Shown here piece by piece: positions 27,070 through 38,169 of a DNA stretch of 64,000 nt (position 1 is the stretch's first letter; each line of letters starts with the position of its first letter). Location of the stretch: assembly GCF_047946665.1 (NCBI RefSeq), contig NZ_CP172312.1:3348001-3412000 (forward strand). Direction: 5' to 3'. A program made the translations under genes and the position numbers. The notes below the pieces were generated by a model. That model saw only the letters and a program-made list of their open reading frames with translations. It searched no databases and was not told the DNA's origin. This DNA comes from Allohahella sp002354735. Lineage in GTDB: Bacteria > Pseudomonadota > Gammaproteobacteria > Pseudomonadales > Oleiphilaceae.

Positions 27070-28500
27070 CTACAACATCAACTCCCGCAAATCCCCCAGC
27101 AGCCGACTCAACAGGCTCGTAAACTTCGCAGCATCCGCTCCATTAACCGCCCGGTGATCATAAGACAGCGACAGCGGCAGCATCAGCCGAGGCTGGAAAG
27201 CCTTGCCATCCCAGACAGGCTTCATCGCCGCACGAGATACCCCGAGAATCGCCACCTCAGGCGTGTTGACGATCGGTGTAAAGGCCGTGCCGCCGATACC
27301 GCCAAGACTGGTGATGGTAAAGCAGCCACCCTGCATTTCTGCAGGTTTCAGTTGCTTGTCCCTCGCTTTCGCGGCGAGCTCCTGGGCCTCGCGGGCCAGC
27401 TCCCAGATGCCTTTACGATCGACATCGCGAATGACGGGTACGACCAGACCGGCAGGTGTGTCTACAGCCAGACCTATATGAACATAGCGCTTCTGCACCA
27501 CTTCTCGTCTGTCCATATCCAGCGATACGTTAAATGCAGGCTGAGCTTTGAGCGCATAGGCGCAGGCCTTGAGAATGAACGGCAGTGGCGTGAGCTTCAG
27601 ACCCTTCGCTTCACCAGCCGCTTTCTGGGCTTTGCGGAAATCTTCGAGATCGGTGATGTCCGCTTCGTCGAACTGGGTCACGTGCGGCACGTTGAGCCAG
27701 CTGCGTTGCATGCTCTCTGCGGTCAGGTTTTGCAGGCGGCTCATGGCGCTGCGCTCGACTTCACCGAACTGGCTGAAGTCGGGTAGTTTCACGGCTGGCA
27801 GCGCCCCGCCCCCACCTGAGGCCGCACCACCTTGTGCAGTCTGCAGCTGCTGCTTGATGTAGCCCTGCAGGTCGTCCTTGGTAATACGATTCTTGGGACC
27901 GGAGCCTTTTACCCGATTGAGCTCGACGCCGAGTTCCCTGGCCAGCTTGCGCACGGCCGGTCCAGCATGAACCTGTGCGCTGCCAGCTTCCTGATCGGCA
28001 GACGCTGCGGCAGCTGGCGCATGCCTGGCATTCGACTCCGTATTTACAGGCGCGGCGTGTGCCTCGGCCTTGCCGCCGGGCTTCGATTCGGCTTCAGCTT
28101 TCGATTCAGTGCTGGGGCTGGATTGCGCGCCTGACTCCGCACTCGGCTGAGCTTCGGATTTGGCAGCGGCTTCACCGCTGCCGCTTGCAGTGGCGTCTTC
28201 ACCTTGGGACTTTCCATTTTTCGCCTCTCCGTCGTCGGCAACCTCGTCGGCTTGATCAGCGTCGCCAGCCTCCATTGATCCAATCACATCGCCTTCACTG
28301 ACCTTGTCTCCGACGGACACCGTCAGCTCGACGATCTTCCCTGCCCTCGGTGAAGGCAATTCCATCGTTGCCTTGTCGGACTCCAGTACCAGAATGGCGT
28401 CTTCGGCATCGATCATGTCGCCCGCCTTGACGCTGATCTCGATGATCTCGACCTCAGCAGCACCACCAAGGTCGGGTACGCGAATACTTTCTGTGTTCAT
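27070..28500 (-). CDS. aceF: Pyruvate dehydrogenase E2, dihydrolipoamide acetyltransferase
   Basis: This protein transfers acetyl groups to CoA in the pyruvate dehydrogenase complex. One lipoyl domain lies at residues 1-77 with the lipoylated K43 in ESDKATM. A long Ala/Glu/Ser-rich linker (about 78-170) follows. The E1/E3-binding domain is near 180-215 (AVRKLARELGVEL, ITKDDLQGYI). The catalytic domain ends with the DHRAVNGADAA active-site motif. Many gammaproteobacteria have two or three lipoyl domains, so the single one is on the low side. It starts 15 bases after aceE, so the two form one operon. No lpd gene for E3 is in the window. Confidence 0.96.
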   Translation of the reverse strand: MNTESIRVPDLGGAAEVEIIEISVKAGDMIDAEDAILVLESDKATMELPSPRAGKIVELTVSVGDKVSEGDVIGSMEAGDADQADEVADDGEAKNGKSQGEDATASGSGEAAAKSEAQPSAESGAQSSPSTESKAEAESKPGGKAEAHAAPVNTESNARHAPAAAASADQEAGSAQVHAGPAVRKLARELGVELNRVKGSGPKNRITKDDLQGYIKQQLQTAQGGAASGGGGALPAVKLPDFSQFGEVERSAMSRLQNLTAESMQRSWLNVPHVTQFDEADITDLEDFRKAQKAAGEAKGLKLTPLPFILKACAYALKAQPAFNVSLDMDRREVVQKRYVHIGLAVDTPAGLVVPVIRDVDRKGIWELAREAQELAAKARDKQLKPAEMQGGCFTITSLGGIGGTAFTPIVNTPEVAILGVSRAAMKPVWDGKAFQPRLMLPLSLSYDHRAVNGADAAKFTSLLSRLLGDLRELML

Positions 28501-28515
28501 CCTTACACGCCTCGC

Positions 28516-31179
28516 TTAGCTGATTGCTGGGTTGGGTTTGTCGGCGTCGATGCCGTACTTCGTAATGGCATCACTCACGACTGATGTCTCAATTTTGCCC
28601 TGCCGTGCCAGTGCACCCAGGGCAGCAACCACGACATGAAAGCGGTCGACCTCGAAGTGGCTGCGCAGTTTTTCGCGGGTATCACTGCGGCCGAAGCCAT
28701 CGGTCCCGAGCACGGTATAGTCCGCCGGTATCAGCGACCTGACCTGGTCAGCGAACAGGCGCATATAGTCAGTCGAGGCAATTACTGGTCCTTCCGCATT
28801 CTCAAGGCAGCTGGTGAGATAGCTGACGCGAGGCTGGGCCTGTGGGTGCAGGCGGTTCCAGCGTTCCGTGTGCTGACCATCACGAGCGAGCTCAGTGAAG
28901 CTGGTAACGCTCCAGACATCACTGGAAACACCATGCTCTTCCTGTAGCATGACGGCAGCGGCCCTCACTTCATTCAGAATCGTGCCACTGCCTAACAGCT
29001 GAACGCGTGGCGCCGGTTGTGAGTCAGATTCCACCTCGTGATTCTGAAGACGATAGATTCCCTTGAGGATGCCTTCTTCCACACCCTCAGGCATGGCCGG
29101 GTGAACATAATTTTCGTTCATCAGGGTGATGTAGTAGTACACGCTCTCGTTGTTCTGATACATGCGCTTAAGCCCGTCGTGGACGATGACGGCGACCTCG
29201 TACCCGAAGGTCGGATCGTAGGACACACAATTCGGCACCGTCGCAGACAACAGGTGGCTATGACCATCCTGATGCTGCAGACCTTCACCATTCAGCGTGG
29301 TTCGTCCGGCGGTGCCGCCCAGCAGGAAGCCCCGCGAACGCATGTCACCAGCCGCCCAGCACAGGTCACCGACGCGTTGAAAACCGAACATCGAGTAAAA
29401 GATGTAGAACGGGATGAGCGGGTAATCGTTTGTGCTGTAAGAGGTCGCAGCTGCGATCCACGCTGACATGGCACCTGCTTCGTTGATGCCTTCCTCGAGA
29501 ATCTGCCCTTGCTGGCTTTCCTTGTAGTACATCAGCTGACTGTGATCGTTCGGTGTGTACTTCTGGCCTTCGGCGGTGTAGATGCCAAGCTGGCGGAACA
29601 TGCCGTCCATGCCGAAGGTGCGTGCCTCGTCGGGCACGATGGGCACGACTCGCCGGCCGATCTGCTTGTCTTTCACCAGGGTGCCGAGTTGACGCACAAA
29701 GGCCATGGTGGTCGAAAGCTCACGGTCTCCACTGCCCTCAAGCTGGGCTTTGAACGTGGAGAGGGGCGGAATCGCCAGTGGCTGGCTGTCCTTGCGGCGA
29801 CGCGGCACACTGCCACCCAGGGCGTCACGCTTCTGGCGCATATAGCGCATTTCGGGTGAGTCGGGCGCTGGCCGATAGTACGGCAGCGATTCCAGATCCT
29901 CATCCGGCACTGGCACACCGAAGCGATCACGGAAGGCCTTGATGCCTTCGATATCGAGCTTCTTCAGCTGGTGCGACGTGTTCTGTGCCTGACCCTGGTC
30001 GCCAAAGCCGTAACCCTTGATGGTATGCGCAAGAATGACTGTCGGCTGGCCCTTATGGTTGACCGCAGCATGGTAGGCGGCGTAGACCTTGTAGGGATCG
30101 TGACCGCCACGGTTGAGGTTATAGATGTCTTCATCAGACAGGTGCTCGACCATCTTCAGCACTTCCGGATCCTGACCGAAGAAATGCTTGCGAACGAAGC
30201 CACCGCCGTTCGATTTGAAATTCTGCATCTGGCCATCGACGGTCTCGTCCATGATGCGCTGCATGCGACCTTCGGTGTCGGTTTCGAAGAGCGGGTCCCA
30301 CAGCCGCCCCCAGACGACCTTGATCACGTTCCAGCCGGCGCCACGGAACACACCCTCGAGCTCCTGAATGATCTTGCCGTTACCGCGGACAGGCCCGTCG
30401 AGCCGTTGCAGGTTGCAGTTGACCACGAAGATGAGATTGTCGAGCTTTTCACGACCAGCCAGGCCAATTGCGCCGAGGGATTCCGGCTCATCGCATTCGC
30501 CATCGCCGACGTAGCACCACACCTTGCGCTCGTCTCTCGGCACCAGCTCACGACTGTCGAGGTACTTCATGACGTGCGCCTGGTAGATCGCCTGAATTGG
30601 CCCCAGACCCATGGAGACGGTCGGGAACTGCCAGTAGTCGGGCATCAGCCACGGATGGGGATACGATGACAAACCGTTGCCATCGACCTCCCGCCTGAAA
30701 TTATCCATCTGGGTTTCAGTGAGATTGCCTTCAAGGAAGGAACGGGCGTACAGTCCGGGAGAGGAGTGGCCCTGGAAGTAGATCAGGTCGCCTTCGCGCT
30801 TGTCGTCGCTGCCACGAAAAAAGTAGTTGAAGCCGACATCGAGCAGGGTTGCAATGGAGGAAAATGACGAGATATGTCCACCAAGATCACCTTCGCGTCG
30901 ATTGGCGCGTATGACCATGACCAGCGCGTTCCACCGAATCAGGGAACGAATGCGTCGCTCCATGAACAGATCGCCCGGCATTCTCGCTTCACGGCTAGCC
31001 GGTATTGTATTGCGATAGGGAGTGTTCACGCTGTAAGGCAGCGCGGTGCCTTCGCGACTGGCCTGCTCGGCCATACGCTCCAGCAGATAGGCGGCGCGCT
31101 CCACGCCCTCGGCACCCATGACCGAGTCCAGCGATTCAAGCCATTCACGGGTTTCCGTAGGGTCTATATCATGATGCAT
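28516..31179 (-). CDS. aceE: Pyruvate dehydrogenase E1, homodimeric type
   Basis: The start is ATG at 31179 (MHHDIDPTETREW) because GGAGGT lies nine bases before it; a longer frame would add 13 residues. The 887-residue length matches AceE. The thiamine diphosphate motif is YVGDGECDEPESLG with the closing NCN. Other family blocks are HTIKGYG, WIAAATSYS and GTDGFGRSD. It decarboxylates pyruvate and loads the acetyl group onto AceF. The divergent promoter region towards malT carries a HexR-like site, so control by 2-keto-3-deoxy-6-phosphogluconate levels is possible. Confidence 0.97.
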   Translation of the reverse strand: MHHDIDPTETREWLESLDSVMGAEGVERAAYLLERMAEQASREGTALPYSVNTPYRNTIPASREARMPGDLFMERRIRSLIRWNALVMVIRANRREGDLGGHISSFSSIATLLDVGFNYFFRGSDDKREGDLIYFQGHSSPGLYARSFLEGNLTETQMDNFRREVDGNGLSSYPHPWLMPDYWQFPTVSMGLGPIQAIYQAHVMKYLDSRELVPRDERKVWCYVGDGECDEPESLGAIGLAGREKLDNLIFVVNCNLQRLDGPVRGNGKIIQELEGVFRGAGWNVIKVVWGRLWDPLFETDTEGRMQRIMDETVDGQMQNFKSNGGGFVRKHFFGQDPEVLKMVEHLSDEDIYNLNRGGHDPYKVYAAYHAAVNHKGQPTVILAHTIKGYGFGDQGQAQNTSHQLKKLDIEGIKAFRDRFGVPVPDEDLESLPYYRPAPDSPEMRYMRQKRDALGGSVPRRRKDSQPLAIPPLSTFKAQLEGSGDRELSTTMAFVRQLGTLVKDKQIGRRVVPIVPDEARTFGMDGMFRQLGIYTAEGQKYTPNDHSQLMYYKESQQGQILEEGINEAGAMSAWIAAATSYSTNDYPLIPFYIFYSMFGFQRVGDLCWAAGDMRSRGFLLGGTAGRTTLNGEGLQHQDGHSHLLSATVPNCVSYDPTFGYEVAVIVHDGLKRMYQNNESVYYYITLMNENYVHPAMPEGVEEGILKGIYRLQNHEVESDSQPAPRVQLLGSGTILNEVRAAAVMLQEEHGVSSDVWSVTSFTELARDGQHTERWNRLHPQAQPRVSYLTSCLENAEGPVIASTDYMRLFADQVRSLIPADYTVLGTDGFGRSDTREKLRSHFEVDRFHVVVAALGALARQGKIETSVVSDAITKYGIDADKPNPAIS

Positions 31180-31348
31180 CCGCTGTTTACCTCCATTCAA
31201 ATTTGACAGGTGGCCCACTCCATCGATTGGACAAGCCGGGCTTGGCGGAAATGCCGTTACTGGTGTGCCAGAGCTCCCATCTTCAAACGATGCGCATTCA
31301 AAAAAGGGGGGATTTAAGCTAGCTTGGCAGACATGTCTAACAATCCGC

Positions 31349-31364
31349 GTAGTAAACTTACCAA
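31349..31364. promoter_or_regulatory. HexR-like site between aceE and malT
   Basis: GTAGTAAACTTAC at 31349-31361 is identical to the 13-base core of the zwf operator at 52288-52300. The left half-site GTAGT is intact and the right half is degenerate (ACCAA). It lies 170 bases ahead of aceE and 56 bases ahead of the first malT ATG. A HexR role is inferred from this identity. Confidence 0.5.
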
Positions 31365-31416
31365 TATTCGTTCATTGTGTGCGGGATAATAGACTTTATT
31401 TACTAAAGTTTACAAC

Positions 31417-34194
31417 ATGATTTACCGTGATGTGCCTATGACGACAACGATCCAGCCAGGCCGCCGAACATTGATTGGCGCCAAGATTTCACCGCCGACA
31501 CCGCCTACCGGACTGCTGTCGCGGGAAAAGTTCACCGACCAGCTGCACGAGACGGAGCCGGTTGGGCTGATACTCGTCCATGCGCCGTCTGGTTATGGCA
31601 AGACGACGACGATGGCCGAGCGACTCGCAGCGCTCGACGCCGATGCCGCCTGGTACCGCCTCGATGCCCAGGACAACAACGTCAGTCAGTTTGCCGCCTA
31701 CCTTGCGCAGGCACTGGACAACTGCAGGCCGGGTATCTGTCAGTCCACGCTCGAAACATTGGCTTCGACGGGTTTCGACAGTATTCAAGCTTTTCTCACA
31801 GAGCTGCTTGCTGAACTGCCGCTGGATAGTGCGCCGCTGTATCTGGTGCTGGACGACTATCACCTCATCAACAATCAGGAAGTTCATCAGGCGGTCCGTT
31901 TTCTGCTGCGCCATTTGCCCGCGTACGTCACGCTGGTGATGCTGACGAGAACACTCCCACCCATTGGCACTGCACAGCTGCGCATGCAGGGCCGCATGCT
32001 CGAGCTGAACGCCCGCGACCTTGCTTTCTCTGCTGATGAAGCCCAGACCTATTTTGAACAGCGTCTGCGATATGAAGTGTCGAGAGAAAGCATAGAAAGG
32101 GCAGTCAGACGGGTGGAAGGCTGGGTATCCGCGCTGCAGCTGCTCGCCAGTAGTGCACCGACCAGTATCGATTTCAACAATTTCGTCGAGCAGCTGCAGG
32201 AAGGCACGCAGCATCTCTTTGACTACTTCGACGAGCTGCTGCGCTCCAGCCTGTCACCAGAGCAGCGTACCTTCCTGCTGCGCACCAGCATCCTGGATCG
32301 TTTCAATGCCTTCATGGTCATGCGAGTGACCGATGACAACGATGGCCAGGCCTTGCTGAGTAGTTTGTTGAATCTTGGCCTCTTCGTGATTCCGCTGGAT
32401 AGCAGTGGACTCTGGTTCCGCTACCACCCGTTGTTCGCGACCTATCTGCGCCATCTGCTGAGCTGTTCGACCCACGAGCAAGTCCCTCACCTGCACCAGC
32501 GTGCCAGTGATGCCTGGCTCGAACTGGAGCAATACGAGGACGCCGCTCGTCATGCCGTTATTGCCGGAGACGCGGGCCGGATAACGCATATTCTCCTGAA
32601 ACAGGGCCGAGACTTCTTTACCCAGGGTCAGTTCACGATGCTGCAGCGCTGTCTTGATGCACTCGACCGCAGCATCGTAGCCAACGAACCCATTCTCACG
32701 CTGCTAAGAGCCTGGGTCGCGCAGAGCCAGTACAAGTTCGACGAGGTCGAAACCTGGTTGGCGGCCGCTGAAGCAAAGCTGCAGGAAAATCTCAGTGCCG
32801 ACGATCTGCGTACCATGCATTGCGAATTCAGTGCAGTGCGGGCACAGGTCGCCATGAACTATGGTGATTCCTCTCGCGCACTGGCGCTGGCCAATGAAGC
32901 GCTGGATCATGAAGCACGCTATTTGCCAACCTCGAAGGTAGCCGCTGCGTCGGTCATGGGCGAAGCGCTCTTTGTTCAGGGCCATCTCAAGGATGCGCTG
33001 GTGCGGATGCAGGAAACCGAGCAGATGGCGCGTGCGCATGGCGCGCATCAGAACGTCTTGTGGGCACTCTGTCAGCAGTCGGAGATCAGCGTGGCGCAGG
33101 GCTTTCTGCAGAAGGCGTATAACATTCAGGATCGCGCATTCCAGTATGTGGAGGACTACCAACTCTATCAGCTGCCCATACTAGAGTTCCTGCACCGCAT
33201 CCGTAGCCAGATCATGTGGGAATGGCACCTATTGGACAACGCTGAGAGCGGTGCCTTGAAAGGCATTGAAATACTCGAAGCGCAGGGTGAGCGCTGGTAC
33301 GTGCAGAGCTATATTTCACTGGCAAAAGTAGCGCAGTCACGAGGGCGTCAAAGCCTGTCGGCCGACTATGTACAGAAAATCCAGAAGATGCTGGCCTGTG
33401 GCGACTATCACCTCGACTGGCTCGCCAATGCCCACACCACCATGCTGGCGTTCTGGGAGGCTGTGAGAGATACCGAATCGGTTCAGCGCTGGCTCACGAT
33501 TGCGCCGGCGTATACAGTCGAAACAGCCACCAATCACTTTCAGCAGTGCAATGCGCGCAACTGGGCACGGGCCTATATCAGCCTGGGCCAGCTCGATAAG
33601 GCTCAGCCGATACTTGAAGGGCTGCAAAAGGTCGCCGAGCGCTTTGGCTTGCAGACTGACCTCAACCGCAATCACATCGCCCTGGCCCAACTGCACTGGC
33701 AGAAGGAAGATCGTGAGCAAGCCCAGTATCACCTTACTCGAGCCCTCAGGCTTGCCAGCACGACAGGTGCCGTGGGTAGTTTCCTGCGCATGGGCAAGGT
33801 GCTGATCGTAATCCTGAAGGCGCTGATCAACGAGCAGCGTATTGAGGGCATGGAGCTGCAGCGGGCCGAACGCCTCATCCAGTTGGCCAAGCAGCAGCGG
33901 GACTTCAGCAAGTCGATCCGCATCACCCTGGACGAAGCCATCATCCAGGACATCATCAATCGTCCAGATGTGCCGGAGCTTATCCGCACCTCACCACTTA
34001 CACGTCGTGAATGGCAGATTCTCAGCCTGATTCACGCCGGGCTATCGAACGATCAGATCGCAGAACAGCTGAAGGTTGCGGGTACCACGGTCAAAACGCA
34101 CATCCGTAGTCTGTACCAGAAGCAGAACATCACCAAACGCTCTGAAGCGATCGAACTGGCGCGTGATCTACTGAGCAAGATACAGGGGGAGTAA
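31417..34194 (+). CDS. malT: MalT-like LuxR-family ATP-dependent transcriptional activator
   Basis: A start at 31417 or at MTTTIQPGRR (31438) is possible. The 925-residue STAND protein has Walker A HAPSGYGKTTT near residues 55-65 and Walker B LYLVLDDYHLI near 145. A helical repeat region fills the middle (about 430-780). A LuxR-type helix-turn-helix ends it (LTRREWQILSLIHAG, then SNDQIAEQL and TTVKTHIRSLY). The domain order is that of MalT, and the gene stands directly before the alpha-glucosidase and malK. It should activate the maltodextrin genes on binding ATP and maltotriose. Candidate boxes are listed under findings. Confidence 0.88.
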   Translation: MIYRDVPMTTTIQPGRRTLIGAKISPPTPPTGLLSREKFTDQLHETEPVGLILVHAPSGYGKTTTMAERLAALDADAAWYRLDAQDNNVSQFAAYLAQALDNCRPGICQSTLETLASTGFDSIQAFLTELLAELPLDSAPLYLVLDDYHLINNQEVHQAVRFLLRHLPAYVTLVMLTRTLPPIGTAQLRMQGRMLELNARDLAFSADEAQTYFEQRLRYEVSRESIERAVRRVEGWVSALQLLASSAPTSIDFNNFVEQLQEGTQHLFDYFDELLRSSLSPEQRTFLLRTSILDRFNAFMVMRVTDDNDGQALLSSLLNLGLFVIPLDSSGLWFRYHPLFATYLRHLLSCSTHEQVPHLHQRASDAWLELEQYEDAARHAVIAGDAGRITHILLKQGRDFFTQGQFTMLQRCLDALDRSIVANEPILTLLRAWVAQSQYKFDEVETWLAAAEAKLQENLSADDLRTMHCEFSAVRAQVAMNYGDSSRALALANEALDHEARYLPTSKVAAASVMGEALFVQGHLKDALVRMQETEQMARAHGAHQNVLWALCQQSEISVAQGFLQKAYNIQDRAFQYVEDYQLYQLPILEFLHRIRSQIMWEWHLLDNAESGALKGIEILEAQGERWYVQSYISLAKVAQSRGRQSLSADYVQKIQKMLACGDYHLDWLANAHTTMLAFWEAVRDTESVQRWLTIAPAYTVETATNHFQQCNARNWARAYISLGQLDKAQPILEGLQKVAERFGLQTDLNRNHIALAQLHWQKEDREQAQYHLTRALRLASTTGAVGSFLRMGKVLIVILKALINEQRIEGMELQRAERLIQLAKQQRDFSKSIRITLDEAIIQDIINRPDVPELIRTSPLTRREWQILSLIHAGLSNDQIAEQLKVAGTTVKTHIRSLYQKQNITKRSEAIELARDLLSKIQGE

Positions 34195-34332
34195 CACCCC
34201 CCTCCCCACCCTCCCCCCCTCTACGCCAGCAAAAACCACGGCAGGAGGATGAACTCGGGCTCGCCAAGGCTCACCATCGAAGCACTCATAAAAACAAGCC
34301 TGTCGCTTCCGGCGCGGGACAAGAGAGGCAAG

Positions 34333-35961
34333 ATGCAAAAGAATCCCAACTGGTGGCGCGGCGCGGTCATTTACCAGGTTTATCCCCGAAGTTATTACGA
34401 TTCCAATGGTGATGGTATTGGCGACCTGCCAGGTGTCACGGCGAAGCTGGACTATATTGCCAGCCTCAATGTCGATGCCATCTGGTTGTCGCCCTTTTTT
34501 ACTTCACCGATGAAGGACTTCGGCTACGATGTCTCCGACTATCGCGGTGTCGACCCCATCTTCGGCACCCTGGAAGATTTCGATACGCTGCTGGCTGAAG
34601 CGCACAAGCGCGGCCTGAAGATCATGATCGACCAGGTGTTGAGCCATTCGTCAGATCAGCATCACTGGTTTGCGGAGAGCCGCCTGAACCGGACCAATCC
34701 GAAAGCCGACTGGTATGTCTGGGCTGACCCCAAGGCCGATGGTTCGCCACCGAACAACTGGCTCTCGGTCTTTGGCGGCTCCGCCTGGGCCTGGGATAGC
34801 CGACGCAAGCAGTATTACCTGCACAATTTCCTCGCCAGCCAGCCTGATCTCAACTTCCATAACCCGGAGGTCGTCGAGCAGGTATTGGCCGATGTTCGGT
34901 ACTGGCTCGAGCGTGGAGTAGACGGCTTTCGTCTCGACGCTATCAACTTCTGTTTCCATGATCAGCAACTGCGGGACAATCCAGCTCGCGAAGAAGCTAA
35001 AGATGGCTCCATGGGCGTGCGCAAGGAAAATCCCTACGCCTACCAGAGCCATGTCTACGACAAGACGCGCCCTGAAAACCTGGCTTTCCTCAAGCGCTTC
35101 CGCGCGCTGCTGGAAGAGTTCCCGGGCACCACTACCGTGGGCGAGATCGGTGATGACAACTCCCTTCAGGTCATGGCTGACTACACCGCTGATGGTGACA
35201 AGCTCCACATGGCGTATTCATTCGATCTGCTGACTGAGCAGCACAGCGCCGAGTTCATCCGCAGGACGGTCGAAGGCATCGAGTCGAAGATGAGTGATGG
35301 CTGGCCTTGCTGGGCAATCGGCAACCATGACGTGGAGCGGGTCGCTTCTCGCTGGCAGGCACAGTCAGATGTGCATATCAAACTCTACATGACCCTGCTG
35401 CTTACCCTCCGCGGCAGTGTCTGTATCTACCAGGGTGAAGAGCTGGGTCTGACGGAAGCCGAGCTCACCTTCAAGGATCTCGTCGATCCATATGGCATCA
35501 ATTTCTGGCCAGAATTCAAAGGTCGCGACGGCTGCCGCACACCAATGGTCTGGCAACCAGATCTCATCAACGCAGGGTTCTCCAACAACAAGCCCTGGCT
35601 GCCGGTGCACCATGCGCACTACAGCGCGGCGGTTCATGTTCAGGAAGCTACCGAGACGTCTGTACTTCAGGCTTACCGTGAGTTCATGGCCTGGCGAAGC
35701 CGTCAACCTGCGCTTACCGTGGGCGACATCGAATTCCACGATAGCCCAGCCGATACCTTGCTTTACAGCCGTACAATGGGCGACCAGCATCTGCTGATTG
35801 CGCTGAACATGAGCGCCAAACCGGTCACCATACCGGTAAGCCAGAACGTCAGCACGATAGCCGATGGCCCAAGCGTCGAGTCCGGCGAATGGCAAGAGGG
35901 TCAGGTTCGTCTACCAGCGCATGGCGTGAGCATCGCTGCCGTACGCGGCACCAGAGCCTAA
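34333..35961 (+). CDS. GH13 alpha-glucosidase (maltodextrin hydrolase)
   Basis: ATG at 34333 starts the conserved WWRGAVIYQVYPRSY; AGAGGCA stands before it, and the 28 residues upstream have no family match. The 542-residue cytoplasmic enzyme has the nucleophile D202 (GFRLDAINF), acid/base E271 (GEIGDD) and D333 (NHDVERV). The domain-B calcium-type loop (SNGDGIGD) and domain A order fit oligo-1,4/1,6-glucosidases. No signal peptide is seen, so it should act on imported maltodextrins and give glucose for Glk. It follows malT by about 140 bases and precedes malK by 28, so it is probably co-transcribed with malK. Confidence 0.92.
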   Translation: MQKNPNWWRGAVIYQVYPRSYYDSNGDGIGDLPGVTAKLDYIASLNVDAIWLSPFFTSPMKDFGYDVSDYRGVDPIFGTLEDFDTLLAEAHKRGLKIMIDQVLSHSSDQHHWFAESRLNRTNPKADWYVWADPKADGSPPNNWLSVFGGSAWAWDSRRKQYYLHNFLASQPDLNFHNPEVVEQVLADVRYWLERGVDGFRLDAINFCFHDQQLRDNPAREEAKDGSMGVRKENPYAYQSHVYDKTRPENLAFLKRFRALLEEFPGTTTVGEIGDDNSLQVMADYTADGDKLHMAYSFDLLTEQHSAEFIRRTVEGIESKMSDGWPCWAIGNHDVERVASRWQAQSDVHIKLYMTLLLTLRGSVCIYQGEELGLTEAELTFKDLVDPYGINFWPEFKGRDGCRTPMVWQPDLINAGFSNNKPWLPVHHAHYSAAVHVQEATETSVLQAYREFMAWRSRQPALTVGDIEFHDSPADTLLYSRTMGDQHLLIALNMSAKPVTIPVSQNVSTIADGPSVESGEWQEGQVRLPAHGVSIAAVRGTRA

Positions 35962-35989
35962 AAGAGTCACCAGAGCGAGAATCACGAAT

Positions 35990-37105
<1,116 letters not shown>

Positions 37106-37134
37106 GTTTGAGCTTGTTCAGGCGGTGAGCTTAT

Positions 37135-37166
37135 GGTGATGGTCCTGTGACCATCACCTTTTTTTT
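37135..37166 (+). terminator. Rho-independent terminator after malK
   Basis: The stem GGTGATGGTC / GACCATCACC (37135-37144 and 37149-37158) is perfect over ten pairs with a CTGT loop. A run of eight T follows. Confidence 0.9.
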
Positions 37167-37268
37167 GCCTGCGAGTTTTGGTGGTTTTACTGAAAGGCGG
37201 GATGAGCTTGTGCAGGACGAGAGAGAAAGGAAAAGGGCGACGGATGCCGCCCTGGATCGGCGAACTGG

Positions 37269-38159
37269 CTAGCCCTTCACCCCACCAGCAGTAAGCCCAC
37301 CAACGATCCACTTTTGGCAATACAGGAACACCAGCGTTATCGGCAGGCCTGAAAGCACCGCCGCGGCAGCGAAATCGCCCCACAGATAATTCTGTTCATA
37401 CAGATACTGCTGCGCCCCCACCGCCAGCGTGAGCTTGTTGGTATCGACCAACAGGATGGAAGCCATCGGGTATTCCATAATGGTCATGATGAACGCCAGT
37501 ATGAAGACCACCATCAGAATCGGCACCGACAAGGGCAACAGAATGTATCGGAACGCCTGCCACGGTGAGGCACCATCGACTACTGCCGCTTCCTCGAGTG
37601 AACGATCTACCGAATCGAAATAACCCTTGATGGTCCAGATATGCAGCGCCATCCCCCCAAGCGAGGCGACGATGACCGCGCCATGCGTGTTCAGTCCCAG
37701 CCAACTCACATGGTTGCCAATCTGGTTGAACAGGGCGTACAGCGCGACCAGGGTCAGCACCGGCGGGAACATCTGCAGAATCAGCATCGACTTAAGAATG
37801 AAGCTCTTGCCGGCGAAACGCATGCGTGCGAAGGCGTAGGCGCTGGTTGTCGAAAGCAGAAGGATCAGGATAGAGGAGACCACTGCGATCTTGATCGAGT
37901 TCCACAGCCACAACAACACCGGGAACGGCGGCTGACGCACCACTCCGTTATCTTCGGTATAGGGGATGCCCAAGGCCAGAGACCAGTGCTCCAGCGAAGG
38001 ATTTTCCGGCAGCAGGCTGCCGGTTGCAAAGTTACCGCTGCGGAACGAGATCGAGATGACCATCAGCAGGGGGAACAGGATGATGGCTATGAAGCACAGC
38101 ATGCCTAAGTGGGATGCCCAGACCCGGTATTTCGTTGAGGGCGGTTGAACCATGGCCAT
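37269..38159 (-). CDS. malG: Maltose ABC transporter permease MalG
   Basis: This 296-residue permease has six membrane segments and the EAA loop EEAAVVDGASPWQAF near residue 190. The ATG at 38159 has GGAG six bases ahead. It starts ten bases after malF, so the pair is co-translated. With MalF it forms the inner-membrane channel and docks onto MalK. The N-terminus carries the MalG-type GNFATGSLLPENP periplasmic loop. Confidence 0.95.
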   Translation of the reverse strand: MAMVQPPSTKYRVWASHLGMLCFIAIILFPLLMVISISFRSGNFATGSLLPENPSLEHWSLALGIPYTEDNGVVRQPPFPVLLWLWNSIKIAVVSSILILLLSTTSAYAFARMRFAGKSFILKSMLILQMFPPVLTLVALYALFNQIGNHVSWLGLNTHGAVIVASLGGMALHIWTIKGYFDSVDRSLEEAAVVDGASPWQAFRYILLPLSVPILMVVFILAFIMTIMEYPMASILLVDTNKLTLAVGAQQYLYEQNYLWGDFAAAAVLSGLPITLVFLYCQKWIVGGLTAGGVKG

Positions 38160-38169
38160 AGTGGACTCC